Below, piece by piece: positions 9,303-17,994 of a stretch of DNA of 64,000 nucleotides. Position numbers and translations under genes: made by a program. Origin of the DNA: Companilactobacillus alimentarius DSM 20249 (lineage in GTDB: Bacteria > Bacillota > Bacilli > Lactobacillales > Lactobacillaceae); NCBI RefSeq assembly GCF_002849895.1, contig NZ_CP018867.1, forward strand, positions 1,488,001 to 1,552,000, read 5' to 3'. Each line of letters begins with the position of its first letter. Positions within the stretch are counted from its first letter, which is position 1. The notes below the pieces were generated by a model that saw nothing but the letters and a program-made list of their open reading frames with translations, was not told the origin of the DNA and did no database searches.

Positions 9303-10220
9303 ATGAATGTAAATAATATTCTGGAAATCTTTTATGTTTTAATTGGCTTGATCATGATCTTTGCCAGTATTGAATCATTTCGAGATAAAGACAATTCTGC
9401 TCGATTCGGTACCGGATTGTTTTGGCTAATTATGGGTGTAATTTTCGCTGTGGGAAAGTATTTACCCAATCTAGTCATCGGTTTACTTCTAGTTCTAGTA
9501 GGAATCCTTTCACTATTCAAGCAAATCAAAGTTGGCAAGCTTAAAGAAGTTAACAAGGAAGTCGCAGAAAAATCAGCCAAACGCTTGGGTGCTTGGCTCT
9601 TTTTTCCTTCAGTTGTATTAGCCATCTTATCTATTCTGATTAGTCAGTTCACAAAACTAGGCGGTCAAGTCGGAATCGGGATTGCCTCTGTTATTGCCTT
9701 AATTACAGCTATGATTCTTTCCAAAACTGACGGCAAAACTACTTATCATGACAGTGAAAGAATGGTTCGTTCAGTTGGAACTGCCGGTATTTTACCCCAA
9801 TTATTAGCTACATTAGGTGTTATCTTCACTGCCTCTGGCGTCGGGGATGTTACCTCAAAAGCTATTTCAGGAATCTTCCCAGCTGGAAATCATCTCTTAG
9901 GTGTTACTTTATATTGTGTGGCAATGGTCATCTTCACGATGGTTATGGGAAATGCCTTTGCTGCCTTTGCCGTCATCACAGCCGGAATTGGAATTCCTTT
10001 CGTCGTTGCACAAGGTGGAAACCCCGCCGTAGTGGCAGCAATTGGAATGACCTCTGGCTATTGTGGAACTTTGATGACACCCATGGCTGCCAATTTTAAT
10101 TCATTACCGGTAGCCTTATTAGAGATAAAGGACAACCTTGGGGTTATCAAGCAACAATATCCACTCGCTTTAATCTTATTATTGATCCAAATCGTTTTAA
10201 TGTACTTTTTAGCATTCTAA
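9303..10220 (+). CDS. DUF979 membrane protein, partner of the DUF969 gene
   Basis: A membrane protein of 305 residues with about nine hydrophobic segments, including a late G-N-A-F-A-A-F-A-V turn and a G-Y-C-G-T-L-M-T-P-M-A-A-N-F signature near residue 255, characteristic of DUF979. The charged loop between residues 75 and 100 is likely cytoplasmic. It lies between the DUF969 gene (16-base gap) and pcp (15-base gap), so the three are almost certainly co-transcribed. The two membrane proteins probably form one transporter; the substrate is inferred from the peptidase neighbour. Confidence 0.85.
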   Translation: MNVNNILEIFYVLIGLIMIFASIESFRDKDNSARFGTGLFWLIMGVIFAVGKYLPNLVIGLLLVLVGILSLFKQIKVGKLKEVNKEVAEKSAKRLGAWLFFPSVVLAILSILISQFTKLGGQVGIGIASVIALITAMILSKTDGKTTYHDSERMVRSVGTAGILPQLLATLGVIFTASGVGDVTSKAISGIFPAGNHLLGVTLYCVAMVIFTMVMGNAFAAFAVITAGIGIPFVVAQGGNPAVVAAIGMTSGYCGTLMTPMAANFNSLPVALLEIKDNLGVIKQQYPLALILLLIQIVLMYFLAF

Positions 10221-10235
10221 GGAGGAAATTTTATT

Positions 10236-10883
10236 ATGAAAATACTAGTAACTGGTTTTGATCCATTTGGCACTGACAAAATTAATCCGGCGATTGAGGC
10301 GGTTAAGAAATTACCCGATACCATAGCTGGAGCTGAGATTATAAAAGTAGAGATTCCAACAATCTTCAACAAATGTGCGCAAGTCGTTCATCAAGCTATT
10401 CTCGACAACAAACCTGACTACGTTTTAGACATTGGTCAAGCTGGCGGACGCTTTGCTTTGACCCCTGAACGAGTTGCTATCAACTTCGATGATGGCAGAA
10501 TCAAGGACAACGCTGGTTACCAACCTAGAAATCAGCCAATCCATGAAGACGGGCAAAACGCCTATTTCACTCAATTGCCAGTCAAAGCTATGGCACAAGC
10601 AATTATTGAAGCTGGCATTCCTAGTAACGTTTCGACCACAGCTGGAACTTACGTCTGCAACCACATCATGTACCAAGTTCAATACATGATCGACAAAGAG
10701 TTCCCCGCTTTAAAAGCTGGTTTCATGCACATTCCATTCTTACCCAATCAAGTTCTAAATCGCCCCAACACACCATGCTTATCACTAGCTGATGATGTCA
10801 CAGGAATTACCGCAGCTATTACTGCTATTGTTGAACGTGACGGCAAAGGCGACATCGAAGTTATCGGTGGAAGTTTGAATTAA
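10236..10883 (+). CDS. pcp: Pyroglutamyl-peptidase I (C15)
   Basis: A cytosolic cysteine peptidase of 215 residues that removes N-terminal pyroglutamate. The catalytic triad is visible: Glu in [13 protein letters not shown] (about residue 81), Cys in [11 protein letters not shown] (about residue 144) and His in [11 protein letters not shown] (about residue 167). The opening VTGFDPFG is the family signature and the length is typical. An AAGGAGG site lies 9 bases before the ATG. As the last gene of the DUF969-DUF979-pcp operon it is followed by a strong terminator, suggesting uptake and use of pyroglutamyl compounds. Confidence 0.95.
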   Translation: MKILVTGFDPFGTDKINPAIEAVKKLPDTIAGAEIIKVEIPTIFNKCAQVVHQAILDNKPDYVLDIGQAGGRFALTPERVAINFDDGRIKDNAGYQPRNQPIHEDGQNAYFTQLPVKAMAQAIIEAGIPSNVSTTAGTYVCNHIMYQVQYMIDKEFPALKAGFMHIPFLPNQVLNRPNTPCLSLADDVTGITAAITAIVERDGKGDIEVIGGSLN

Positions 10884-10888
10884 ATATA

Positions 10889-10956
10889 AAAAAAGCGATT
10901 CAAAGCATTATTTTCTAAGTTGTCTTAGAATAATAATTACTTTGAATCGTTTTTTA
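10889..10956. terminator. Bidirectional terminator after pcp
   Basis: The arms CGATTCAAAG (10896-10905) and CTTTGAATCG (10940-10949), flanked by A-run and T-run, close a loop that contains a second small stem (TTCTAAG/CTTAGAA). It serves pcp and the convergent small membrane gene. Confidence 0.8.
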
Positions 10957-11235
10957 TTGTAAATCGCTTGATTTGTAAACCTTATGCACGACTCTCTGGT
11001 GATACAAGTCATTTCCCTGTCCCCAGAAAATAAAATTCAATGATACGTAAGCGACTGCTAGTAAAACATTAATCGTATTAAATTTCATCGAATCATTTAG
11101 CATTTGCCAAACAATAAATATTATTGATAATACCGGAACAATTGCGCCTAACCACACATGAGAATTATTGGCTAAAACATATTTCTCAAGTATTAATGAA
11201 GCTATTGAACCAATTACAAAAAATACCCCTAACAT
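10954..11235 (-). CDS. Small membrane protein of unknown function
   Basis: A protein of 93 residues with three hydrophobic segments (about residues 2-20, 27-45 and 53-72) and a charged C-terminal tail. No family recognised. The ribosome site GGGGGTG sits within a perfect inverted repeat (TAATTACA, 5-base spacer, TGTAATTA at 11235-11255) that overlaps the start codon, so translation or transcription could be controlled there. It stands alone, convergent to pcp and divergent from the glycosylase gene. Confidence 0.6.
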   Translation of the reverse strand: MLGVFFVIGSIASLILEKYVLANNSHVWLGAIVPVLSIIFIVWQMLNDSMKFNTINVLLAVAYVSLNFIFWGQGNDLYHQRVVHKVYKSSDLQ

Positions 11236-11255
11236 AATTACACCCCCTGTAATTA
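11235..11255 (-). promoter_or_regulatory. Inverted repeat covering the ribosome site of the small membrane gene
   Basis: TAATTACA and TGTAATTA are exact 8-base arms around CCCCC (GGGGG on the coding strand). The arms flank the Shine-Dalgarno sequence, so the element could be an operator or an RNA hairpin hiding the ribosome site. Confidence 0.45.
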
Positions 11256-11387
11256 ATTCAGCGATAATTATAATAACACAATTTGTTTTCTGAAATAAAT
11301 CTATTGCTCTATGAAAACGTCTCCAAGAAATAATTTCAGACTTTTTATCTAATTTATTAGATAATATTAGTAGAGAGGTAATCAGTT

Positions 11388-12017
11388 TTGTACAAACAAA
11401 TCAATATTTACGACTTATTAGAAATACTTCAACAAAAATTAGGCCCACAAGATTGGTGGCCTGCCGAAAATAACGAAGAGATGCTATCTGGGATGATCTT
11501 GATTCAGAATACTAATTGGAAGAATGTTGACAGATCCTTAGCAAATCTCAAGCGTGCCACTAATTTTGATGTCAAAAAGATGTTGCTTATTCCACAAGAT
11601 CAACTTCAAGAATTGATCCAACCCAGTGGCTTCTTTCACAACAAAGCCATTTATTTGCGTGCTATCTTGACTGCTTACCGTGATGATTTCGATACTTGGG
11701 AAAAACTGCCTACTAATTTATTACGAAAAAAATTGAACGCTATCAAGGGCGTTGGCAACGAAACAGCTGATGTATTATTGCTATACTACTTCCATCGTCC
11801 GAGCTTTGTAGCTGACAATTACTCAATGAAACTCTTTAGCCGCCTGCATACTTTTAATAAGAAACCAACATATCTTCAACTAAAACATGCTGTCGAAAAG
11901 GATTTCGACTTAACCTCTAAACAAGCCGAAGAATTACATGCTCTGATTGACGAATTTGGGAAACTCAACAGTGATTTCTTTGACAATTATCAGCTATCTC
12001 TTCCGAATATGTCTTAA
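11388..12017 (+). CDS. HhH-GPD family DNA glycosylase (endonuclease III-like)
   Basis: A protein of 209 residues of the endonuclease III/3-methyladenine glycosylase superfamily, acting in base excision repair. The helix-hairpin-helix loop is I-K-G-V-G-N-E-T-A near residue 120; the lysine used by bifunctional Nth enzymes is a glutamate here, pointing to a monofunctional glycosylase. The catalytic aspartate is in F-V-A-D-N-Y near residue 145. The C-terminal cysteines of an Fe-S cluster are absent. The start is TTG at 11388, chosen because GAGAGG lies 9 bases upstream and no ATG is suitable. Confidence 0.82.
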   Translation: MYKQINIYDLLEILQQKLGPQDWWPAENNEEMLSGMILIQNTNWKNVDRSLANLKRATNFDVKKMLLIPQDQLQELIQPSGFFHNKAIYLRAILTAYRDDFDTWEKLPTNLLRKKLNAIKGVGNETADVLLLYYFHRPSFVADNYSMKLFSRLHTFNKKPTYLQLKHAVEKDFDLTSKQAEELHALIDEFGKLNSDFFDNYQLSLPNMS

Positions 12018-12027
12018 GTTAGATTTG

Positions 12028-12041
12028 CGAAAACGATTACA
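12028..12041 (+). promoter_or_regulatory. cre-like site upstream of the aldo/keto reductase
   Basis: CGAAAACGATTACA matches 13 of 14 positions of TGWNANCGNTNWCA and lies 45 bases before the reductase start, a usual position for CcpA repression. Confidence 0.5.
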
Positions 12042-12085
12042 GTGACATATGATTTATCTAACAGCTATTAGGAAAGGATGATTCT

Positions 12086-13084
12086 ATGTATAAAGCTTCA
12101 GATAATCGTTATCAAGGAAATCATATTCGTCATGCTGGCAAAACCGGTCTGATGTTACCACCAATTTCACTCGGACTTTGGCACCATTTTAGTAGTGCTG
12201 ATCCTTTAAGTGAACGTAAAAAAGTTATTTTGCACGCTTTTGACAAAGGTGTTTTCCATTTTGACGTTGCTAACCACTATGGGGACGGAACCAAAAACGG
12301 CTTAGGTAGTTCAGAAACATTATTAGGACAAATCTTGAACACAGATTTAAAATCCTATCGAGATGAACTAGTTATCTCTACCAAGGCTGGCTACGAAATT
12401 CACGATGGTCCTTTCGGTGTAGGAACATCGAGGAAATCATTGTTACAAGATATTGATGGATCATTAACCAGACTGCAATTGGATTATGTAGATATCTTTT
12501 ACGCCCACCGTTATGACGATACAACGCCTATTGAAGAGACCGTCAGGGCTTTAGATGACATCGTAAAATCTGGTAAAGCACTATACGTAGGCGTATCTAA
12601 TTTTGAAGTTCCAGAAATGAAACAGGCTATTAAAATGTTTAAAGAATTAGGTACTCCATTTGTTTTAGACCAAATGAGTATGAACATTTTGAATCATCAT
12701 GTTGAAGATAGTGGACTGATCACGGTCTTAAAGGATGCCGGTGCTGGCGCCATTGCCTATGGTCCTTTAGCTGAAGGTCTATTATCAGACAGGTATCTCA
12801 AGGGTATTCCTGAAAGCTTTAAGATCCACCCTACCAATGAAGAACTCTTCAAAAATGGTAAAGAAAGTTTAGTTAAAAAATTAAATCAACTCAATGATAT
12901 TGCTCAAAATCGTAACCAAACGCTCAGCCAATTAGCACTAGCTTGGTTGTTAAGAGACCCTGTGGTCGCAAGTGTCATTATTGGAACGACTAACACTGAA
13001 CACTTAGATGATAATCTTAAGGCACTAGATAAACTTGATTTTAGTGACGATGAAGTTACCGCTATAACGAACCTACTCAAGTAA
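12086..13084 (+). CDS. Aldo/keto reductase (YghZ / L-glyceraldehyde-3-phosphate reductase type)
   Basis: A cytosolic NADPH-dependent reductase of 332 residues. The catalytic set is visible: Asp and Tyr in F-D-V-A-N-H-Y-G (residues about 56-63), Lys in S-T-K-A-G-Y (about 98) and His in F-Y-A-H-R-Y (about 137). The cofactor-binding C-terminal segment S-V-I-I-G-T-T-N-T-E is intact. The H-Y-G-D-G-T-K-N-G-L-G-S-S-E insert places it in the AKR14/YghZ branch rather than the short 2,5-diketogluconate type. The AAAGGA ribosome site is well placed. A cre-like element upstream suggests catabolite repression. Confidence 0.88.
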   Translation: MYKASDNRYQGNHIRHAGKTGLMLPPISLGLWHHFSSADPLSERKKVILHAFDKGVFHFDVANHYGDGTKNGLGSSETLLGQILNTDLKSYRDELVISTKAGYEIHDGPFGVGTSRKSLLQDIDGSLTRLQLDYVDIFYAHRYDDTTPIEETVRALDDIVKSGKALYVGVSNFEVPEMKQAIKMFKELGTPFVLDQMSMNILNHHVEDSGLITVLKDAGAGAIAYGPLAEGLLSDRYLKGIPESFKIHPTNEELFKNGKESLVKKLNQLNDIAQNRNQTLSQLALAWLLRDPVVASVIIGTTNTEHLDDNLKALDKLDFSDDEVTAITNLLK

Positions 13085-13087
13085 AAT

Positions 13088-13139
13088 AGACTCAAGTTTC
13101 TGGGATGTTTATCAAATCCAAAAACTTGAGTCTTTTTTT
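13088..13139. terminator. Bidirectional terminator between reductase and ABC fragment
   Basis: AGACTCAAGTTT (13088-13099) pairs with AAACTTGAGTCT (13122-13133), followed by a 7-T run. Confidence 0.8.
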
Positions 13140-13797
13140 ATTTATCCAATTGAATAATTCGATCAAACATAGATTTCTCTTGCTCTGAAATCTTATGTGC
13201 AACTTCGATAACAGCAATCTGCGGATTCCTTAAAAGTGTATTGTGAACTTCTAATGATAACGTTGGATCTAAAGCACTGGTTGCTTCATCGGCTAAAAGA
13301 ATTGGTCGATTCGAGAGTAAGGCCCGCGCAATTTCTATTCTTTGAATCTGTCCACCAGAAAGGTTAGATCCATTCTCGCCAACTTGATAATTCAAACCTT
13401 TTTCTTGAATCAAATTAGTCAATCCTGCTTCTCCAGCTACTTGTTCTAATACTGAATCAGTTGCTTTTCTACCTAAAGTGATATTGAATTTCAAAGTATC
13501 ATCAAAGATAAATGGTTTCTGATTCACATAACTAAAGCTGTCATGAGCTTTTTGCCAATCACCTGTCACATTATTTTGATCAATGTAAATTTTTCCATCA
13601 TCGGGTCGCAATTTTCCCAACAACAATTTTAGAAGTGTTGTCTTGCCCCAACCACTAGGAGCCATCAATAGAACCTTCTCATTTGGTTTAACTGAAAGTT
13701 CCAAATTTGAAAATAAAGTCTTGTCTTTAATTTTATAACTCAAATTATCAACATCTAACCCAGTGAAATTAGTATTGTTAGTAACAGTTGGTTGCAC
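13138..13797 (-). CDS. ABC exporter ATP-binding domain, probably the 3' remnant of a fused permease-ATPase
   Basis: A nucleotide-binding domain of 219 residues: Walker A GWGKTT (about 48-55), Q-loop VNQKPFIFDD (about 90), signature NLSGGQIQR (about 141), Walker B ILLADEATSALD (about 165) and switch His in VIEVAHK. The sequence style is that of exporters with an N-terminal membrane domain, but only about 15 residues precede the ATPase domain. A GTG start with AAGGG upstream allows translation. Its 5' end runs into the 5' end of a histidine kinase on the other strand, as if a deletion had fused two truncated genes. Confidence 0.7.
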   Translation of the reverse strand: MQPTVTNNTNFTGLDVDNLSYKIKDKTLFSNLELSVKPNEKVLLMAPSGWGKTTLLKLLLGKLRPDDGKIYIDQNNVTGDWQKAHDSFSYVNQKPFIFDDTLKFNITLGRKATDSVLEQVAGEAGLTNLIQEKGLNYQVGENGSNLSGGQIQRIEIARALLSNRPILLADEATSALDPTLSLEVHNTLLRNPQIAVIEVAHKISEQEKSMFDRIIQLDK

Positions 13798-14986
13798 TTT
13801 AATATCCCTTCTGTTTATTTATTCTCTTATTTTAGATTACTTTCTTCCCAATTGGATGATCTTTACCCTTTTGGTTGCTATGTATTTCTTACTTAACAAA
13901 GGACACTCGATAAATTACCAATTAATAAATTCAATTGTTTTAGGGGCCATATTAGAACTTTCATTATCAATAGTTAGTTCATCAGTAATAGTATACTTGA
14001 ATAAAAAATTTGCTATAGATGATTTGCCATTTGTTTTAATAGACTTAATAATTTGTTCTTTATTAGCAATGCTATTTATATTACTTTACAGAAATTTTCA
14101 CCTCAATACTTTTATGAAAAAGCAAAATTCATTCCATTTTAGTCTTTTATTATCGTATTTATATATATCATTATTTTTATTTATGAGTTTAATCCAATAT
14201 TTCAGGGCATATAAAAAGCTGATAGTTGGTATAATACTTTTTTTAATAATACAAACTATATTAACTCTTTTATATTCGTTATCTGAGATAAAAAAGCAAA
14301 AAGAGAGTTTGGAAAAAGAATTACTGATTAAACAAATTGACAATCTGAAATCATATACCAATCAATTAGATGCTGATCAGAAGAATATGCATAAATTTAA
14401 ACATGATTATAAGAATATAATTCTAAGCCTTGAGGAATTAGCCCAATCTGAAAATAATAGTAAGTTAAAAAAATCACTGAATGAATTAACATCTTATTCA
14501 AATAATTATTTTGAAAATACATCTATGAATTTTTATAAAGATCTAGAATATGTCGCTAATCCTTACATAAAGAGTTTATTGATCAGCAAGTTCAAAACAA
14601 TGAAAACACTTGATATTAATTACAGTTTTGAATGTAAATCAAAAATTAAAGATATTAATATGAATACATTCGATTTTATAAGATTATTGGGTATTTCAAT
14701 CGATAACGCTATAGAAGAGGTTGAAAATAATCCAAATGGTAGTATTGGAATAGCAATAATTAACGATGATAAAAACATTTCTTTTTCTATTAAGAATTCC
14801 CTTGTTCACTCTAAATTACCTACTATTCAAAATATGCGTAAAGAAGGTTTTTCTACCAAAAAAAGTCATTCTGGACTTGGTATGGTAAATATTCAAAATA
14901 TAAGTAAAAAGTATCCCAATTTATTTATTAACTATCATAAGGACAAAGGGGTATTCTATGTTCAAATTGTCCTTACTAAAGAGTAG
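13763..14986 (+). CDS. HPK10 (AgrC/PlnB-like) sensor histidine kinase, probably 5'-truncated
   Basis: The open frame runs 407 residues from a GTG that lies antisense inside the ABC fragment and has no convincing ribosome site; an ATG at 13856 also lacks one. About five or six membrane helices cover residues 12-180. A coiled linker follows, then the H-box (HKFKHDYKNI, about residue 217) and a GHKL ATPase domain with N-box SIDNAIEEVE and G-box SGLGMVNI. Homologues of peptide-sensing kinases usually have a clear first helix and about 440 residues, so the N-terminus seems lost. The cognate LytTR regulator starts 9 bases downstream. No pheromone gene is adjacent. Confidence 0.75.
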   Translation: MKLVLLVTVGCTLISLLFIYSLILDYFLPNWMIFTLLVAMYFLLNKGHSINYQLINSIVLGAILELSLSIVSSSVIVYLNKKFAIDDLPFVLIDLIICSLLAMLFILLYRNFHLNTFMKKQNSFHFSLLLSYLYISLFLFMSLIQYFRAYKKLIVGIILFLIIQTILTLLYSLSEIKKQKESLEKELLIKQIDNLKSYTNQLDADQKNMHKFKHDYKNIILSLEELAQSENNSKLKKSLNELTSYSNNYFENTSMNFYKDLEYVANPYIKSLLISKFKTMKTLDINYSFECKSKIKDINMNTFDFIRLLGISIDNAIEEVENNPNGSIGIAIINDDKNISFSIKNSLVHSKLPTIQNMRKEGFSTKKSHSGLGMVNIQNISKKYPNLFINYHKDKGVFYVQIVLTKE

Positions 14987-14995
14987 GAGATTATT

Positions 14996-15751
14996 ATGAG
15001 TTATCCAATAGTTGTATGTGAGGACAACGCCACCCAACTTAAAAATATCAAAGTAATACTAGAAAGCTATCTTATGTTTCACGATGATCCATTAAAACTA
15101 GTGTTAGTCGCTCAAAGCCCCGACCAAGTGTTTGAGTACTTATCGAAAAAACCTTTATCCAGAGGAATTTACTTTCTTGACATCGATTTAGGTACAAATA
15201 TAAATGGCATTGATCTGGCCAAACAGATAAGAAAAATAGATGTCCAAGCAAACATCATTTTCACTACAACTCATGATGAAATGGCACCAATTACCCTTAA
15301 AAATAAGGTTGGGGCTATAGACTTCATCGAAAAAGATCAAAGTATTGAAGATTATCGAGATAATTTATATGATGCTTTAAAGTATGCCGAAACTATAACA
15401 GATAAAACCATGAAAAAAGAGAATGTTAATTTTTCCTTTGAGATTGGTAACCAAATATATAATTTTGACAAATCAGAAGTTGTTCTCATTGAAACATCAG
15501 CCGTTCCTCATCGATTAACATTAGAAACAATCAATGGTAACTATGAATTTTACGATAAAATAAATGGTTTAGAAAAAGAATATTCTTTTCTTCTGAAACT
15601 CAGTAGATCCTGCCTAATAAATCCTAATAATATAAGGAATGCTAACTTTACCACTAGAATCATTACATTTAAAAATGGCTCAACAAAAAAATTTCCAATA
15701 GGTAAATCGAGAAAATTTAAATTTGAGATTAAAAAAGCTCTTAAACATTAG
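14996..15751 (+). CDS. LytTR-family response regulator (AgrA/PlnC-like)
   Basis: A response regulator of 251 residues. The N-terminal receiver domain has the acidic pair E9-D10 and the phosphorylatable Asp62 in Y-F-L-D-I-D-L. The C-terminal LytTR DNA-binding domain spans about 150-250 (V-V-L-I-E-T-S, and L-K-L-S-R-S-C-L-I-N-P). It lies 9 bases after the kinase with an AGGAG site, so the two form a two-component operon of the kind that controls bacteriocin production. With the kinase possibly truncated, the regulator may be orphaned or driven by the second system nearby. Confidence 0.88.
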   Translation: MSYPIVVCEDNATQLKNIKVILESYLMFHDDPLKLVLVAQSPDQVFEYLSKKPLSRGIYFLDIDLGTNINGIDLAKQIRKIDVQANIIFTTTHDEMAPITLKNKVGAIDFIEKDQSIEDYRDNLYDALKYAETITDKTMKKENVNFSFEIGNQIYNFDKSEVVLIETSAVPHRLTLETINGNYEFYDKINGLEKEYSFLLKLSRSCLINPNNIRNANFTTRIITFKNGSTKKFPIGKSRKFKFEIKKALKH

Positions 15752-16349
15752 AAATATCTCCAAATGTGCAATTCTTGATTCATAGTGATTCAAATAAGAA
15801 TCGCCAAATAATTGTAAATCAGGCTAATCCAATTTCAAAATTCATGTTTCTAATATCTATGTCTGATAGATAATTGAATGATACCTAGACTTCAAGTTAT
15901 CAAAAATCAATTAACTTCACTCAAAGATAGTTCTTTAACTTTTATTTAAAAATGATTTCAACTAATTCTGATATAAATTTGACGATGTCTTTATTTTTAT
16001 ACTAGACAACTTTTTTCTTGTCTCTGTAATACAAAATTGAGTAACTAATACCAAACACGTCAATACTGAATTGAGAATTTATTTCACTACCGTGACTAGT
16101 ATCCTCTACAAAGAGTATTCGATTTGAAACCCTAGTTTGAGTTAAAGCCTCACAATTATTGATAAACGAGCTTATTTCTCATCCTAAAGTGATTTTAATT
16201 CATTAAATTGTATTAACGATATGTTGCCATTTAATTAATGGTTAAATTCCCATGTATAATAAAAAGTGTTAATTTACAAACAGATATCCAAATACCAATA
16301 AAATAATAATGAATCAATACAATATCAAAAGAAGGAGAACATAACCAAC
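15752..16349. other. 600-bp gap with a decayed minus-strand reading frame
   Basis: No intact gene is visible. The minus strand carries 58 sense codons without a stop (16002-16178) that read like a protein C-terminus (for example R-I-L-F-V-E-D-T-S-H-G) but have no start or ribosome site, so it is probably a remnant; I do not recognise it. A TATAAT at 16255-16260 may belong to the promoter of the next small gene. Confidence 0.35.
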
Positions 16350-16685
16350 ATGCGTGAAGACCTTTCCAATATGATAAAGATAGCTTATCAACGAGTAACA
16401 GATTCAAAATATATCGAAACCAGAAAAGAATTATTACGTCTTTATAAGAAGTTAAATGGTGGCGAAGACCCCATCAAAATAATGCTTGAGCTGAGAAAAG
16501 CATTACTACAATCTGATTCATCATTGAATTTAAAAAATCGTATTTCCGGGTTACCAATTGAATACAGTAACCTGTTTCATTTTATAGATCCACGATTAAA
16601 AAAGATTGATGTAAAAACATTAAATAGATACTCCCGATATGGATTCATACCCTTAAAATTTGGAAGTACTATTAAATATCCTTAA
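16350..16685 (+). CDS. Small helical protein, possibly a bacteriocin immunity protein
   Basis: A soluble, lysine-rich protein of 111 residues, predicted largely helical in its first 70 residues (K-E-L-L-R-L-Y-K-K-L, L-E-L-R-K-A-L-L-Q-S). Size, charge and position in the bacteriocin-type island fit the four-helix immunity proteins of class II bacteriocins, but I see no decisive motif. A GAAGGAGA site lies 12 bases before the ATG and a TATAAT about 90 bases upstream. It is isolated from the immunity cluster at 20-21.5 kb by the second two-component system. Confidence 0.5.
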   Translation: MREDLSNMIKIAYQRVTDSKYIETRKELLRLYKKLNGGEDPIKIMLELRKALLQSDSSLNLKNRISGLPIEYSNLFHFIDPRLKKIDVKTLNRYSRYGFIPLKFGSTIKYP

Positions 16686-16893
16686 TGGAGAATCGATTTT
16701 TACCAATGCTGAATATATCAAACAAATATGATGAACATTTAGGACCTCACTGTGAATAATAATACTTGATATATTAGTACTTTCGCAGGTTCGAGATGCG
16801 ACTTGGGAATTGTTAGACGGACTACAGGAAAGAACTACTACTTCTAAACCCAGACACCATGGCTAAATATTTTACATGATATTCAACAGAAAT
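16686..16893. other. Gap with possible gene remnants
   Basis: No intact gene. A short plus-strand frame near 16765-16860 is less AT-rich than its surroundings (phrase W-E-L-L-D-G-L-Q-E-R) but lacks a start. It probably represents a scrambled remnant in this rearranged region. Confidence 0.25.
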
Positions 16894-16953
16894 AAAAAAG
16901 TGCCCTTAAAATCATTAGATGAAATTAATCTAATAACTTTAAGAGCACTTTTT
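16894..16953. terminator. Bidirectional terminator, duplicated together with the immunity fragment
   Basis: The arms AAAAAAGTGC(C)CTTAAA and TTTAAGAGCACTTTTT enclose an inner ATTAGAT/ATCTAAT-type stem. A related hairpin lies at 20033-20088 next to the full-length immunity gene, so the two share ancestry. Confidence 0.7.
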
Positions 16954-16965
16954 GAATGTCAATAT

Positions 16966-17190
16966 TTATCGACGAGGCATCTTTTCAAACAATCCATAGA
17001 ATTGTGATTTATCATTAAAGTTTGCTCGATTTCTACCATTGAGTCCTGATCTCTTTGAGAGGTCACCCAATTCAATCAAAAGGTTATCTTCTTCCCTAGA
17101 AAAATGAACTCGACCGAAAGCTTCCATATATATGTAATTTACCAATCTGCTCAACCAAACTTCGGGATTATCAACTATGTCCACACCCAA
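16966..17190 (-). pseudogene. Truncated copy of the EntA-type immunity gene
   Basis: An open frame of 74 residues that matches the last two thirds of the protein encoded at 20097-20444; the first about 45 residues are missing. A block of 133 bases (17012-17144) is identical to 20143-20275, while both flanks diverge, suggesting recent duplication or gene conversion. Homology stops abruptly at about 17187, where unrelated sequence follows. The ATG at 17190 has no ribosome site, so expression is unlikely. It carries the same LVNYIYMEAFGRVHFS and KSQFY family segments as the intact copy. Confidence 0.75.
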
Positions 17191-17254
17191 CTGGGACTAA
17201 AGACATAATAAAAAGGCCTAACGCTATTTGCACAGTATCAGGACTTACGCATAT

Positions 17255-17989
17255 TTATTTAAAAAGGTTACTCACTTCTGAGGATTTTCTATATGATACA
17301 TTACACTGAATATTATTATCTAAATACAATATCCTCCTATGAAGATCATATGACACTACCCTATCCTTATTAATTAAATAGCTCTTATCTACTCTTAATA
17401 AGTTACTATACTTAGACTCCAATAAATTCAAATTTCCTGGAAAAGAAGTGCTACGACTGTCAGCCTCTAAACTTACTTTACCTGGAAATTGTTTCTTAGT
17501 ATATAGCAAAACTACTTCTTTCATAGGAACGGAAAAATATTTAGATCCAATCTTATATCCAAAAATTTTTTCTTTCTGATAAAGTGAATTCACATAATAA
17601 TTTTTTGCCAATTCAATATCTTGTATAATACGTTTCTTTACAAAATCCAATTTATTATCTTTCAAAATATAATCCATCGGTGATATTTTTCTTTCTAATG
17701 TTAAAAAAGAAAGTTCTTCATGAGTCGTTAAAAAAACTATTTTTGCATCTTGCATACTTTTCCTAACATTTTCCGCAATTTTTAATCCAGCCTTAACATC
17801 ATCCCCAATTTCCATATCTAAAAAAAATAATCCGTACTGTTGTTTCACGAACATCTGCTTAAACGTCTCAACACTATTAGCTTCAATTAATTTAATAGAA
17901 TAATCATTAATCATAATAATATTATTAATGATGTTTTTATAGTATTCTCTTTGACCATCGTTATCTTCAAATAAGTATATCGAAAACAT
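17255..17989 (-). CDS. LytTR-family response regulator of the second peptide-sensing system
   Basis: A protein of 244 residues. The receiver domain has E8-D9 and phosphorylatable Asp58 in F-F-L-D-M-E-I. The LytTR DNA-binding domain spans about 145-244 (V-V-L-L-Y-T-K, then L-L-R-V-D-K-S-Y-L-I-N). It begins 5 bases after the kinase stop, so the two are co-translated. Regulators of this class bind paired 9-10-base direct repeats about two helical turns apart; such repeats with core CGTTAAT occur upstream of the two leader-peptide genes at 19.6 and 19.9 kb. Confidence 0.88.
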   Translation of the reverse strand: MFSIYLFEDNDGQREYYKNIINNIIMINDYSIKLIEANSVETFKQMFVKQQYGLFFLDMEIGDDVKAGLKIAENVRKSMQDAKIVFLTTHEELSFLTLERKISPMDYILKDNKLDFVKKRIIQDIELAKNYYVNSLYQKEKIFGYKIGSKYFSVPMKEVVLLYTKKQFPGKVSLEADSRSTSFPGNLNLLESKYSNLLRVDKSYLINKDRVVSYDLHRRILYLDNNIQCNVSYRKSSEVSNLFK

Positions 17990-17994
17990 TTTAA

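Noticed and set aside
16201..16260. Pheromone-type repeat upstream of the 16350 gene
   Set aside because: TTAACGATA and TTAATGGTT are 22 bases apart but the distance to the -10 (about 12 bases) does not match the two promoters at 19.6 and 19.9 kb.
17190..17255. Possible insertion-sequence end next to the truncated immunity gene
   Set aside because: No inverted repeats, target duplication or transposase fragment could be recognised.
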